Positions 12,090 through 24,010 are shown, counted from the first letter of the stretch. The stretch: 64,000 nt of DNA from Elmis aenea (GCA_947652605.1 OX393577.1:51373494-51437493), one strand, 5' to 3'. Notes: generated by a model from the letters alone, not told the origin. Numbers and translations: made by a program.

Positions 12090-12618
12090 CCCATTAGCGC
12101 CCAGCGTCCTCTTTTGAGGACAAGCGTATATTTGCTCCAAAACTTTTTTTTTTTTATAGTAATTTCTATTACTTTTCATTTTATTCGTTAAATGGTGTAC
12201 CAACGATGACAGGTAATCATATTAGATAGATTTAGTTTGAATACTTGTTGAGCAGCACTGGTTCAAATCAGACCGATTTTAAGTAGTCAGATACCGTTCG
12301 TTACGTTTTTCTTTTTCGAGTTTCAAAACTTCAAGAAAGTGACTATTTTTGTTATAGTTATAATCAAAAACGATACTAAATTATATTAAGACACATTTTG
12401 CATAGTCTGTTCATATTGTTTTTAAATTATACACCCTCTAATCTCCCTGTCCTCAAATGAGGACGCTGGGCATTGTGACATCTTTTTAAATTAGAGCTTT
12501 ATATTTTGAGGACACTTTTATTGCAGTGTATACATGTTTGTGCTAAAATATTTGAATGACTTATAGTGCTTACATGTATATTTTGATCTTGCATCGTACT
12601 TTTCAACCCATAGAAAAT

Positions 12619-13180
12619 ATGAATAAAAATATATTCAAAACTGTCCAAGAAGCATTTGAATATCTTATCTCTGAAGAAATAGAATGTGACATTGTTGCTT
12701 TACCGCCAGAAGTAGATGAACTAACCGACGAATAAGGTATAGAATTATAGATGATGACCAACTCTATCTAAATATATCTAAGGGAGAAAAAAATTTGCGC
12801 AGCGGAACAATAAGGGATAATAGATTTGCAAAATGTACTCTTATAACACCTAAAGAAATGCAAAAACAAGCTAGAGGATTTATAGACTATCAATTCGATA
12901 AAAAAAAATGAAATTCTAATAATAAGATGGAATGATATCTAACAATTCAGTAACAATAGCAACCAATTTTGATAAAGTAAAGCCAACGGTGAAAGTCCAG
13001 CGTTAGAGTCGCGAACAAAAAACAACTATAAACGTTCAGCAGCCTGCGGCCATTCAACCTTACAACAAATTCATGGGAGGGGTGGATCACCATGACTGGC
13101 TATTAGAAAAACATACCATTGCTATCAGAGGTAAAAAAAATGGTATTGGCCTTTGTTCACCCGATTGATAGGCATGGCTG
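12619..13180 (+). pseudogene. Broken piggyBac transposase
   Basis: An ATG at 12619 opens a 38-residue frame (MNKNIFKTVQEAFEYLIS..., ending in an acidic stretch) that stops at 12733-12735. Acidic N-termini of this kind are common in piggyBac transposases. Further on, RGFIDYQFDKK followed, after a frame change, by EILIIRWNDI (about 12870-12940) fits the (R/K)G-x-x-DY-x-(F/H)D...ILVVRWKDN region. Near 13045-13125 PYNKFMGGVDHHDWL then IRGKK matches the family's YNx-MGGVD-x-D...R-x-KKW block, which includes a catalytic aspartate. Stops and frameshifts separate these pieces and the region with the first catalytic residues is deleted. It cannot make an active enzyme. Confidence 0.88.
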
Positions 13181-13234
13181 TTGTACAAACTAGTGCACGG
13201 CAGTATCTCAATATCCATCAAGGATTTTCGAAGA

Positions 13235-13256
13235 CATATATATATATATATATATA
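13235..13256. repeat. (TA)n microsatellite
   Basis: A pure alternating TA run of about 22 bp inside the dead piggyBac element. Confidence 0.9.
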
Positions 13257-13555
13257 GTTGTGACATATTTGAAAAAAGGACATGGAGCACGGTTGGCACA
13301 TGGTCGACCTATGTGCTTACCAGTTACTTCTGCAGCTAACACTTACTGGAACAGTGAACTCTCTAAAGCTCAATGTTGTTATATTTGTTATACATCGTTA
13401 TCGGCTATCGCAGCGGCCAGCGTCCTCATATGAGGACGGCCTATTTTTTTATTGTATTTTTTTATTGTAATATGCTCATAGACCATAGAAGTAAGTTACT
13501 AAAATATCTATTAAAAAAAAAAAAAATTATAATAATGTGGGCCTTAATGGGTTAA

Positions 13556-15535
13556 GACATATTTTGGAGATTTGTTCTCGGACCGTTCATTTACAAAAAA
13601 AAATATGTTGTATTTTGTTGATCTTTACTATTTAGCAATTACGCTAGGTTTGTACACATTTTAAACAAGGTATAAGTATAACTGCTTTATAATTACAACT
13701 ATGGGCCACAAATAACATTCCAAGTATAAAAAGTTCTTTGCAGAACGATACACCGCAATTTAATTTCATGAATTTGACTCCGTCTGTATAAGAATTTTCA
13801 TATAGCAAAAATCAAACCTATTAATCAAAAGGTTGTGCCGAAAAAGTATTTCATTTTAGTCGCAAAATCAAACAGAATAAACAGACAATACCAAACACAA
13901 TATAAAATCCGAATTCTGTATACACTACAGTTCACATTCGATTTCATTTCGTCCCATGTAAATCCTCTTCGAAACAATACGAATTGTTAAATGTAGTGAA
14001 AATCACGTCACCGATTCTTTGTTATTAGTTGCGTGACAATTGAACCATCTATCACGATTTTTCGACACAAAATCAGTCACAAGATATGTGCGTGCGTTCA
14101 TTCCGAACTGTGCGGTGATTAATAAACGCTTTTTTTCATCCTAAATAAACGTTACATTTACCTGTCTCTTATATTTTGCTTCCTGCAATGTAAACATCAA
14201 GCGATGTAGATAGGTACAAAGTAAAATAAACAAGTTTAAATACCAAAATTTCAATTACGAAAATCAGAAGGTAAACTCACCGAAAATGTTTGTTATGCGC
14301 CCAATTATTATATTAGGGCGTTGGCTGTTGTTAATTTACTGTTTATTTGTTTTATAAATAAGTACATAAACAAATAAAACGAAAACAGATGCTTATTATT
14401 ATCTGAAATACACTCCAATACATTAAGTTCCTGTCTTTATAAGGAATTAGTCATGAAATTAACACAAGATTTTCGTTACAGACGACGTCTTCACTATCAT
14501 TAGTTAATAAATAAGACCTGGTTTCAACAAATTTAGCAGTTTATCTTAATATTCCTGACAAGAACGTTTTCTCTGGTTCCGGTGATTACAGGATTAATTT
14601 TTAGAAAACAACTAAAATTATTGGCTTGACAAAATCCACTCATTTAATATATGCGATGATATTTATTTTCTTTTTGCCAATGTTTACATTGTTAGCATTA
14701 ACAAGCTCTCAATCTCGTCTGTTTAGAAAGAAAACAAAACATTGTTGCGCATACCTTGATGAAAAATATTGTATCCAGTTATTGTATTTAGCAGAAAAAC
14801 AGACAGGCACGTAAAGTCTCAACCAAGAGAAAATGTTTCAAAGGCAGTTAGACGAATATGTTCACGTATAACCAGAATGATGCCACACGCAGACACTGTA
14901 ATGATATCGTCGGGGAAAAAATTCTCCTGTCTCTGCGGTAGTAGCTTCTCCAAATGTCTTTTATAGATGAACAAGACAATTGAAGGTTGTAGGAAACCAA
15001 AGCGAATATAACTCGTAGTGTCTCTGTTATTTACGATTTAGAAAACTTGTGCTTATATTTCAATACATTACAGATAATTAACCAATTAGTTCTCTTGGTT
15101 CTTTATTAAAAATTGTTGTAAAAAACAAATTTGACAAATTTTTTGATCACTTATTTAAATTTATATTAAATGTACCGTTTAACACCTTTCTGCGTTTTTT
15201 CCCCTTTTTCTTTTCAATTTTTTCTAGTGCGTTTTCTTATACGCATCAAAGTATATCACGTTCATCTGTCGTTAACATTTCAGACCCTCGTGTGGCAAAT
15301 TTTTACAGCTATTTTATCATTTCTATGGGGTTAGTTTTCCTAATGTAAAGAAACAACCGTATAGGGTGCAATGCCATTCACTTAATGTCAAGCACGTGCG
15401 GTTTTACTTCATGCACGAATTCTGATCGTAGCAGAGTAACCTAATATTTTGCACGTTCTTTTTAAACCTTAGGTATATAGCGCGTAAAAAAGGAGTAATC
15501 ACTTCACTTGTGCTTACCGCTCGTGGCTGAACTTG
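13556..15535. other. About 2 kb without recognised element or gene
   Basis: Two overlapping short frames lie at 14626-14814 (62 codons, hydrophobic start) and 14769-14966 (65 codons). Neither shows a known domain and no convincing splice context was found. The rest is AT-rich unique-looking sequence. Confidence 0.4.
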
Positions 15536-15543
15536 GTACGCAC

Positions 15544-16367
15544 TAGGTTTTCTCATATTTGACCATTTTGCTTGTCCCGGGATTCCGCGAAGAAATCGGC
15601 CTTTGTCCCGGGATTTCCCGGGATCCCGGGATGTAATAAATTATGTCAATATTTTTAAATAAATAACCCAAAAAATTAAGGGAGCGGTTTATTACTTAAA
15701 ACTCCAAGTCATACATGTAATACATTTTGCTCTATGATTATTACAAATAATTCAATAATATTGGTGAGAGAAACATACATTTGGGAATTATAACCTTTCT
15801 ATTGCAATTTCATATTTGTGAATACAATAATATAATTTTTACAATGAATTTTTGTAATGTGATTTAAGAAAACGAAGGTGATCTGTGCTTCAGTCAATTA
15901 GTCTTTTTCTTAATTTATTAACAAAAAGTCCTGCTGCATAAAATGCTCTCTGTCTCTATTGATGTAGGTGAATTGTCTTGAGCGCATCTAGCAGCAAAGA
16001 AACTTCGTTATTATCAATAAAATTTCATTTATAAGCTATTTTGCTTTGAATTATCAGGGTACACAAAAATAAAGCTGTAAAAGTATTTTGAAGATATTAA
16101 CTTTGTAATGGAGACCGGGCTTCTTTGCGCCATACTAAAAGAGAAAAATCAAGTTTTTCCATAATTTACTGTTAGTAAAGACATTTTAAGCATAACATTC
16201 TGATAAGTTATGATAGTATTACAAAGATCTTAGCACAAAATAAACGAAAACAACACTTTTTTTAAATCCCGGGAATTCCCGGGACAAAAAGCATTTCCCG
16301 GGAAATATAAAATAGCTTAAAATGGACCGGGATCCAAGGTTACCGGGATCCCGGGAAAGAAACCCTA
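15544..16367. mobile_element. hAT element with CCCGGG-rich ends (copy a)
   Basis: The left end is TAGGTTTTCTC and the right end, inverted, is TAGGGTTTCTTTCCCGGGAT. Both flanks are GTACGCAC (15536-15543 and 16368-16375), a perfect 8-bp target-site duplication as expected for hAT. Subterminal zones carry clustered CCCGGGATCCCGGG and TCCCGGGAATTCCCGGGA palindromes. There is no transposase frame. A relative with the same palindromes is at 55046-56534. Confidence 0.92.
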
Positions 16368-16540
16368 GTACGCACCCCCGACTGGCTCATTCAGGCGCAG
16401 CGCGGGTACGTTGTTAGTACCGGCTCGGTTTTGGCTATTGCGCCGATATGTAAGCGCTCTTGTCCAAAGCTCTACATTCTGCAACTTTTAAATTAGAATT
16501 CGAGGGAGTACTCAATATATCGCTCTGATTTCTCTTATTA

Positions 16541-16900
16541 TACAGGGTGGTCCACATAGAAGGGCTACTGTTGGGATCTTGTAAACGGTAAGAGCTATAA
16601 AGATGTTTAAGCTAGACAAATTGTTCCCCTTTCTGAGACCTATTCAGTGATGCTTTCATGTTTTTAATAATTTCCACGCTAGATAATAAACAAAAACCAA
16701 AATTAGCATTTTTTTAAAGTCGTTTGTAACTCGGTTATACTTGATGGAAAAAACATATTTTTGGCAAAAAAGATTTTTTTACGCACTATAAAATGAAAAC
16801 ATTAATTTGTTTCAATATTGTTTAAATTCTTAGATAAATAACAAACTTGCCAATTTTTGAAATGGAAACCATAGTTGGCTATGACCGCATCAAATTGTTT
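16541..16900 (+). mobile_element. Left end of a TACAGGGTGGTCC element related to family E
   Basis: TA then TACAGGGTGGTCCACATAGA, followed by GGGATCTTGTAAACGGTAAG, which parallels the first 70 bp of family E at 17492. No matching right end was found before family E begins, so the extent given is arbitrary. Confidence 0.5.
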
Positions 16901-17491
16901 AATCCCATGTTTTCGCTTTTAATAAAAACGTTTGTCGCAAAAGACAATTGAAACACATAGCCTAATAATGAAAAAAATTTAACTTTTAAAAAATATTTTT
17001 TTTGTAGTGCAGGGTGCCATTCAAACAGATTTTGAAATATAAAAAAAATTGTATTAAATATTTATTATTTCAATATTTTTCTGTATTTATTTAATTTGTA
17101 TTTTTTAAAATTTAAAAACATGTGGTCCATTTATAAACCGGAAAATAAAAGGTCCGGAAATCAATTAAATGTAAATACAATCGAATAAGATATTCAAAAG
17201 AGGTTCGCAATTCTCTAAATATTTTGTAATAAACACAAAAGCTTTTATCATCTAAAATAAAAATAGGTTTTAGGTCTGAAAAGTGTTCACTGGTACACCG
17301 TGAATACATTAGTTTTTAATTATTGATGGAGAACCTTAAAAAACTTATTCAATTATTTTTCTATTCGATTATGTTTTCGGTCCCTTTTTCTGATGACAGA
17401 CAATCAACATGTCCTTATATATTTATAGCTCCACTGCTATGCTTAATATATCTGTTCAATCCCATGAAAATTACGCCATTATGCTTCATTA

Positions 17492-18632
17492 TACAGGGTT
17501 CTCGTTTTTCGAGGGCCACTATGGGGATCTCGTAAACGGTAAGAGTTACGACTTCGGTTAAATCGGGGCAAAGTTGTATATTCAGGTGCTTAATAATTTG
17601 ACGCAAACAGAACTTATCTAGCTCTTTTAGTTTTTGAGATATAGGGGAAAAAGTAAAAAGTGGATTTTGGTTTTTTACCCGTAACTTTTTCATTTGATGT
17701 TCACTTAGTAGCAAATATTTTTAGAATATTTTCTTTGGTTAAGTAATAAATTTCTTTAAAATGTGTATTTAATCCTTATTTGGCATACAATTATTTGTAA
17801 CAAAAAATAATGAGTTATTCCTTGTATCTGCGTTAATGACTTCTAATAAGCAAAATACGTAAACAGATTTTTGGACGTTTTTTGTAAACAATGAACACTT
17901 ATATATTATTTGATTACGAAAATTTTGTTACAAATAATTAATTGTATGTCAAATAAAGGATTAAATACACATTTTAGAGAAATTTATTACTTAACCAAAG
18001 AAAATATTCTAAAAATATTTACTAATAAGTGAACAATGTTAATGCATTCCTAACATACTTATTAATACCTATTTTTTAAATTAAATCCCTTTAATAGTAA
18101 TTTCATGCGGTTTACTTACGTGCTTCCAAGGAAAAAGGGACTAAGACAATTATTTACCATGCCGATTAGGATTTGTTTTAAATTAAATATTTGTTTTTGC
18201 CATTTTTAACAACAATTGTTTCAAAAAAGTGCCAAGTGTTATACATTGTCGAATTCAGAAAAAAATGCTCTACAAATTGGCAAAACCAGATATAGCGTCC
18301 ATAAGAAAAAATTGACCTGATGATGGTTTTAAAAAAACGAAACGTCGCACAAAAAATATGATTGAAGATTCTGATTCCTTGCAAAAAGTGACCATGAAAA
18401 AGTTTTAACAGAAATGAAATTCGACATCAAATGAAAAAGTTACGGGTAAAAAACAAAAATCCACTTTTTTACTTTTTTCCCTATATCTCAAAAACTAAAA
18501 GAGCTAGATATGTTCTGATTGCGTCAAATTATTAAGCACCTGAATATACAACGTTGCCCTAATTTAACCGAAGTCGTAACTCTTACCGTTTACGAGATCC
18601 CATAGTGGCCCTCGAAAAACGAGAACCCTGTA
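17492..18632. mobile_element. Long-arm TA element (family E)
   Basis: The ends TACAGGGTTCTCGTTTTTCG and its inverse CGAAAAACGAGAACCCTGTA bound about 210-bp inverted arms (17492-17703 and 18422-18632). A second inverted pair lies just inside (about 17713-17801 and 17926-18018). The left flank is TA; the right flank is TT, so the duplication has decayed. The segment 18035-18421 is not mirrored and looks like a later insertion with a Penelope-like motif. The 99-codon frame at 17415-17714 runs across the left end and is not a gene. Confidence 0.85.
18035..18421 (+). mobile_element. Probable Penelope-like element 3' fragment
   Basis: At about 18314-18346 the sequence CCTGATGATGG, a TTTT/AAAA stem and CGAAACGTCGC appear in order. 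The string CTGA(T/A)GA...stem...GAAACGTC is, from general knowledge, typical of Penelope-like element termini and of the hammerhead ribozyme core (CTGATGA, stem II, GAAA). Stem II could be GTTTT/AAAAC. Its reverse transcriptase and GIY-YIG domains are absent. The assignment is by motif only. Confidence 0.45.
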
Positions 18633-19350
18633 TTAGTTCAGTGTCCACTCGGCGTTACTGATATCAGTTCAAAGTAAAACCATCCTGTTTTATTATAGTA
18701 ACATACTAAATATAACAAAAAGGCCACTTCAAAATTTAAAATACTTAACACCTTTCTGTGCTCAATATATTGAAGATGATAATATTGATGTATCATTATG
18801 CTTCATTATGTATCAAAACGTTTAAAAATCCATTAAAGTTTGGTGTCCTAAGCAATGAACAAAACAATACATTTTGTCTTTTGGCTAAAATGGCACATAT
18901 TAATAAGAAGTAAGCACTTAACGGTACTTGTTTATTTTCTTGATATAAATTTCAGTGCAATATCAAATTGCTCTTACAAAGAATGCGCATTTCAATGTAG
19001 AATTAAATTCCTTATATTAATTTGTATCGTATATCTCACTTATTCACCCGGTGCTATTTAATTTAATTAAATTCGTTTTAGGTTTAAGAAGATTGAAGGG
19101 ATTCGTACTTTCTATCACAGAACGTGAAACAGGTCAAGTTTTTTCTCATCTTGTTTATTGATTGAAGTTTAATTTTGCAAAGCTAGCACACATTTAGTGC
19201 AGCTAATGGTTTTCAAAGGTATAAAAATATTAATGCTTTGCTTTTACGTTACATTGTTAAATAATGGTAAATTATGTTAAGAGGATACTGCGCGTAATGC
19301 TACTTTCGTTTTAAAGTGTATTGTTGACATTATAAAATTCAATTTATGCA
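18633..19350. other. Non-coding spacer
   Basis: AT-rich, no element ends recognised. The short frame at 18855-19061 has no recognisable domain. Confidence 0.35.
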
Positions 19351-19480
19351 GGTCACGGAACACTTAATAAAAAATTAAAATTTGTTTAAAAAATTATTTG
19401 AGGTTATAAAAATTAACCAAAGTAGTGCAGTTGTATCCAAAATCGCTTCCTCTTTCCAAAAATGTAAAAATATACAGGGT
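19351..19480 (+). mobile_element. Family C arm fragment
   Basis: GGTCACGGAACACTTAAT, then AATTATTTGAGGTTATAAA and CTTTCCAAAAATGTAAAAAT leading into TACAGGG, is the same string of blocks found at 39224-39306, 49303-49427 and inverted at 61947-62061. It breaks off just after TACAGGG. Confidence 0.65.
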
Positions 19481-19539
19481 TTTAATGCACAAACAATAAA
19501 AATTTGTAATATGTTAAAGAAAATGAGGGACATCAAAAG

Positions 19540-19609
19540 TTGTCGCGAGCCACTTCAAAAGGTGTCGCGAGCAAGATGTTGCTCGCGAGCTACGGGTTGG
19601 GCACCACTG
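19540..19609. mobile_element. Right end of a hAT element
   Basis: Repeated (G/C)TCGCGAGC motifs end in GGGTTGGGCACCACTG. Inverted, this is the common hAT start CAGTGGTGCCCAACC. No left end or target-site duplication was found. A second hAT-like end, AAAGCGGGACGTATGGTCACC, lies at 19762-19782. Confidence 0.5.
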
Positions 19610-19789
19610 CTGTACAGCATGATCTATGAAGAGCCTTGAACGGAAGACGTAGGTACTTTGTGTTTATGCGTATATTTTAAGTTTTTGCTGGCAAAAAGCG
19701 GGACTTTTTTAAACTCCGCGGGACGCGGGACAAATTGTTAAAAATCGGGACTGTACCGCCAAAAGCGGGACGTATGGTCACCTCATGTA

Positions 19790-20075
19790 TAGGGTAAGCC
19801 AAAAGTCTGGAAACTGCCACAACGGTGTAAATACGTTTTATGAACAAAATTCTGTGTATAAAGTCAGCCTCCCTTTGACGTACCTACTATATTTTTTTAG
19901 GTTTAGTTTACCATTTAAGACGATTTTTGTAAATATTTTCAATATTCTTCAAGTAAAATTTAAGCTGTTGAATGTGGTGTTCTCAGGAAACCTTTTTTTG
20001 TCCAGAAAATGTCTAACTTCCTTACATAATGCGGTGGCGCTCCATCTTGCTGATAGCAAATATTATTCACAATAC
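19790..20075 (-). pseudogene. Mariner-type transposase fragment with QQDGAPPHY motif
   Basis: On the minus strand, 20052-20011 reads QQDGAPPHYVRKLD, followed by a degraded stretch. The QQDGAPPHY block holds the second catalytic aspartate of a large group of insect Tc1/mariner-type transposases. At 19790 the plus strand has TAGGGTAAGCCAAAAGTCTG preceded by TA, a plausible terminus for the same element. The plus-strand frame of 128 codons over this region (19785-20171) is antisense to the transposase and is not a gene. The rest of the transposase is lost. Confidence 0.7.
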
Positions 20076-20175
20076 GAAAATCTAGCAAAAAAAATGTTTA
20101 GTTTACTAATTATGATGATTAATAATCATTGGGAAAAATCATCTTACCAATATAAAACAGTTTGGCGATAGCATT

Positions 20176-20808
20176 GTAGAAGCAAAAAGGAGCTTCATTG
20201 AAAAAAATACAATCTGCTAACAAAATCAGCGCAATTACCTATTGCTAATTTCAAAAGTCTTTCACTAATTTTCTTCTTTTAATTCTTTGATTAAGTGAAC
20301 CTTGTAAGACAAAAATGCAACACTGCCTAGAAATGTAATACATGTTTTGTAAATAAATGCTTTTATCAACAGCTGCTGTTATCACATACGCCGAATTTTC
20401 TTTAGTGGTAGCAGTCTAGCAGTGTAAATTAACTAGACTTTTGTTTGCTATCACCATTCTCCAAAACCCTATTAAAGTTTTGCAAACACCGGTTTTTGCT
20501 TCTGGAGCTTGGTCTGTATGAGTAACATTAGAATCATTTTAAGTTCCTTAATCAGTGCTTGTATGAAAAAATAAACCTAATTAAAAAATTGATATATGCC
20601 AAAATATAGCTAATAATTTGCCAAAAGATGTTGTGAAATGTTTTTCTCTTAAAATTTATTTTCATACCGGGACCAATTTTTGGCCAACCTAGAAACGGTG
20701 GGGCTGAATGCATCTGTTTTACTAACGATAGAGTATTTTCCACGTTGTGGGAACTTCTTTGTCTATTCTTATTTGTGCATTATACTATGTTTACTTCATA
20801 AAAAAAAA
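20176..20808. other. Unassigned sequence
   Basis: No element ends recognised. GC content rises around 20660-20720, where frames are open on both strands, but no known domain is visible. Confidence 0.3.
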
Positions 20809-20809
20809 A

Positions 20810-21145
20810 TTGTTCGATCGTACTAGAAACAGCTGTTTGACGGACGCGTTAGCAACCATAAAGTACTGCATTACCGGCCCTTTCCTTAGCAACGGCCGTA
20901 AAAGTTATTTTTCAGGCCGTTACCCTTAGCAACGGCCGAAAAAGTAACTTTTACGGCCGTTGCTAAGGAGAGGGCCGGTAATGCAGTACATACGCCGTCA
21001 GCTGTCAGTGACAACACGTAGTTTCTAACCTATAATTTTGAAAATTACTAAAAATTTAAATTGTTTTTAATTCGATCGCACAAAAAATGTAATATGCACC
21101 TTGGCCAAAACGTACTTTTTGGCCTTGATACATAAATAACTATTG
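20810..21145 (+). repeat. Foldback repeat family G, copy 1
   Basis: Starts at a CGATCGTACTAGAAACAG block and runs through ATAAAGTACTGCATTACCGGCC, several copies of TTAGCAACGGCCG(T/A)AAAAGT and the inverse GGCCGTTGCTAAGG ... GCCGGTAATGCAGTAC, so 20860-20990 can fold into a strong hairpin. It then continues to AATTCGATCGCACAAAAAAT and GATACATAAATAACTATT. It is nearly identical to 32257-32604. No coding capacity is seen. Confidence 0.85.
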
Positions 21146-22594
21146 TTTTTCTTAAATAAAAAATTATATTGTTAATTTTTTGAACATTGTTTAGTGAATA
21201 TTCAATGGCAAGCTTAATATGTGTAGTTTCTATAATTGTAAAATAATTGGCTAACCGCTACATAAATATAATTATTATAAGCACACCCATTATAAAATGG
21301 ATCTACAAAGTAATCTACATTAAAATGTGCACTAAAATATTTTAATTAAATATACGTTTTAAAATTAAAAAATCGCTACAATCGGTCGATTGTTCGTATT
21401 CAATTGTTTTGTTGTTTTCAAATAACGTAAACAAATTGCAAAATCTGTCCAGTAATGTCACAACAGTGATTCTATTATCACATTAAACTGCCAGCCAGTA
21501 TTTTACAAAATAATTAGGCGGCTTGATTAAAATCAGTTTATAATTTAGTGCAAACAAAACTGCAAAGCACAAACGTAATAAATAATTCCATAATTAATTA
21601 CAAATGTGAAAATTAAATTATTCACCCCTCGATCATGTTGATGCCAATATTAACAATTGATTAAAGAACAAAACAATTCATTTTTCTTCGCAAACATTAA
21701 CGCTAATAAAATTATATTTACATGCATGGATGTACTTTCTTTTTGTGAATAAATTATTATTGAGATATAATTAATTATGATTACCTATTATGCATTTTGA
21801 ATGTATTAATTATGTGCATATTAAGTCATTGTTTGTAAATTGTTCCGGTAACATTTAATTAACCAAGTCATACATCAAACCATTTTACGGTTCATGAATC
21901 AAAGAATGTCCTTAATAAGCGACCAAATTTCCCTTTACTGATAGTGCCAGCTAGAGAATTTGATTTAGATATCGATACATGTTCTAGGAATGAATTATTT
22001 GTTAAGAAAACCGCTCCTTCGCATTCAAAAAAAGTTGAATACCTACCACATATTGTAACACTGCACCTATGAGAATTATAAAAATAAAATATACTTATGC
22101 ATATGCCAACTGGTTGATAACGTGTGTTGCGTAACAATTTTTAATCTTTAATCAGATTCATATTTCTTTGTACATGCATATGTAAATTAACAATAAAATA
22201 TTGGTCAGATATTAGCTTTTAATGTAAAATAAACGATTTTTCTTTTTAAACTAATCTCGTTGGAGCGAAAAGATAGTTAGCGGCATGTTTAAAGTTTCTA
22301 TCAATAAAAAAATTGCTGATAATCCTATGCAGAAATGTAGATTAGTTATGATTTATTTGAATTTTATTTGTGTTTATTTGAACAGAATCAACTTTAAGTG
22401 AGAAATAGCTATAGGTAATTACCATCAAGGTTATATACAGGAAGTTTAGTATGTTTAGGTAACTTCCACCTTATTAACAAAAACCGCAAAACACAAATGA
22501 AAAGTTACAGTAGTTTCATTAACAAAAAAAGGCACATATAGTCCCATTCCTTTTTTGTTTAAGAGAGAAACTCTTTAGAGGAAGTTGGCAGATA
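21146..22594. other. About 1.4 kb without recognised element or gene
   Basis: AT-rich, unique-looking sequence. An 81-codon minus-strand frame (21892-22137) carries no recognisable domain. Confidence 0.35.
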
Positions 22595-22602
22595 CTATAA
22601 AA

Positions 22603-23429
22603 CACAGGAAAGTTATGCTAGGTGCATTTTTAAGGTAAGGTCGACAAGACCGTGGGTCAGATAGTGAATTTGAAATACATTCGCTGCAACAATTTCAAAA
22701 TTTGCTAAAGTATAACATATTTTTATAACAAGAAAATGATGGGTGTATATTTTTTGTTTTTAATATCCTTTACAGATGCAGGAAATGCTACTCAAAAATG
22801 GCAATTTTTGCGGTTAAGTTGGCAATGAAACAATCTGAGATAAATTCAAAACATTCTTATTTACCGATGCGCGCATTCTTTACCAGTAAAATGTTTTTGA
22901 AAATAAGTTTTTGATAATAAGTTTTTGAAAATAACTATTTTGAAAATAAGTTTTTGAAAATACGTCCAATAGTTCCGGAGAAAAACGCGAAAAACGAAAC
23001 TCTTGTGCAAGCAGTTTTTTCTCGGAGTTCGTTAAAAAACGATGAAATCTTCGGGTCACAAAAAATTCAATTACTTCTTTCTTTTGGTCTCGAAGTGTAG
23101 CCAAAGGATAAGCTGTATCTGGCGATGTGTAAATTGACACACTTTCTTTTGTTTTTAGCATCCTTTACAGCCCGAAAATGATGCTTAAAATAGTCAATTA
23201 TGCAGTCGCGTTGGTCATGAAACTGTTTAAAAAAATCCTGATGCGCGCATCCTTAACGAGTAAAACGGTGCAAAGTTTTTAAAAATAGATTTCGGAAAAA
23301 AATTCGAAAAACGAGACTCTTGTACAAGCGGTTTTTCCTTGGAGTTAATTCGAGAATTTGATGGGTAACTTGCGACTACCATTCTGTTTAAAAAGTCGAT
23401 CGCGACTACAAACTATTTGGCTACCCCTG
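22603..23429. mobile_element. Candidate hAT element containing a tandem duplication
   Basis: The right end TTTGGCTACCCCTG, inverted, is CAGGGGTAGCCAAA, a hAT-type start. The 8 bp after it, CTATAAAA (23430-23437), occur also at 22595-22602, directly before CACAGGAAAG. The left end does not match the right end well, so the left boundary rests on the duplication, which is AT-rich and could be chance. Confidence 0.5.
22765..23350. repeat. Diverged tandem duplication, period about 395 bp
   Basis: ATCCTTTACAG at 22765 returns at 23160, followed in both units by diverged matches such as GATGCGCGCATYCTTWACNAG and AAAACGAGACTCTTGTRCAAGC. The first unit also contains a local array of GTTTTTGAAAATAA at 22893-22968. 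The minus-strand frame at 22880-23161 falls in this repeat and is not considered a gene. Confidence 0.7.
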
Positions 23430-23499
23430 CTATAAAACATTTAAAAAATAAGTATAACCGCATTTTAAAGAATTCATTAAACAAACACAAATGATATGA

Positions 23500-24010
23500 T
23501 GCCCTTCATCTCTGTCTATCTTTAGCTAGTTCTCTAATTTTACTGCACCCTAATCTCTGTTCTTTGCAGCTTCTGTTGCCTTCTCATTTTACGTTTTCCA
23601 TGGTCTCTTCCTTCCTTCAATTTGTGCTTCATAGACATTCATAGGCATTATTAATTCTTCTATTTTATGCAAATGACCTGGTTTAGCTGTGCCTCTTAGA
23701 TCTTGTATTCCATTGGTTGTATTTTTAGTTTATCTCTATAGGTTTTATTTTTAATTTTTTCTCTACGCCTGTTACATTAAATAACCAAAATAAAGCTTAT
23801 TTCCAGACTAAAAGTATCTGACCTTTCCTATTTTTGGTCATGGTCCATGTTTCGCATCCATAGGTTAAGATCGGAATAAACACTTTGTGGTAAGTCTCTA
23901 CCTTTGTTTTCCTATTTAATATACCTACAGAATTTTGCTCATAACTGTGCAACGAATCCTTGCTCCTATGAGTGACTACTCGTATGTTCCTAATTTGAAT
24001 TTTATGATTT
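23500..24010 (-). pseudogene. LINE reverse transcriptase C-terminal fragment
   Basis: On the minus strand about 23902-23836 reads VETYHKVFIPILTYGCETWTMT. The block (L/F)IPILTYGCETWT is a hallmark just downstream of the reverse transcriptase core of many non-LTR retrotransposons, where it is followed by the D-R-I-R-N-E and G-R-P-(x)n-W stretches seen in other scraps of this window. Downstream (23500-23760) the frame is lost, though strings compatible with the tail can be sensed. No endonuclease or catalytic core lies upstream, so this is a 5'-truncated dead copy, as usual for LINEs. Confidence 0.75.

Larger units (their letters stand above)
12090..13551 (+). mobile_element. Degenerate piggyBac-superfamily transposon
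   Basis: The element starts CCCATTAGCGCCCAGCGTCC after TTAA (12086-12089) and ends CCTTAATGGG before TTAA (13552-13555), the piggyBac target and CCC terminus. Near-palindromes built on CAGCGTCCTC...GAGGACGCTG occur at 12101-12123, about 12449-12472 and 13419-13437, presumably subterminal transposase sites. The body carries recognisable piggyBac transposase pieces in broken frames. Full piggyBac elements are usually over 2 kb, so this copy has lost a large internal section as well as its frame. Confidence 0.92.

Noticed and set aside
17415..17714. 99-codon minus-strand frame
   Set aside because: It spans the left terminus of family E and reads inverted arm sequence.
19785..20171. 128-codon plus-strand frame, the longest gap-free frame
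   Set aside because: It overlaps, in antisense, the QQDGAPPHY transposase fragment, and starts at an element end. It is a shadow frame.
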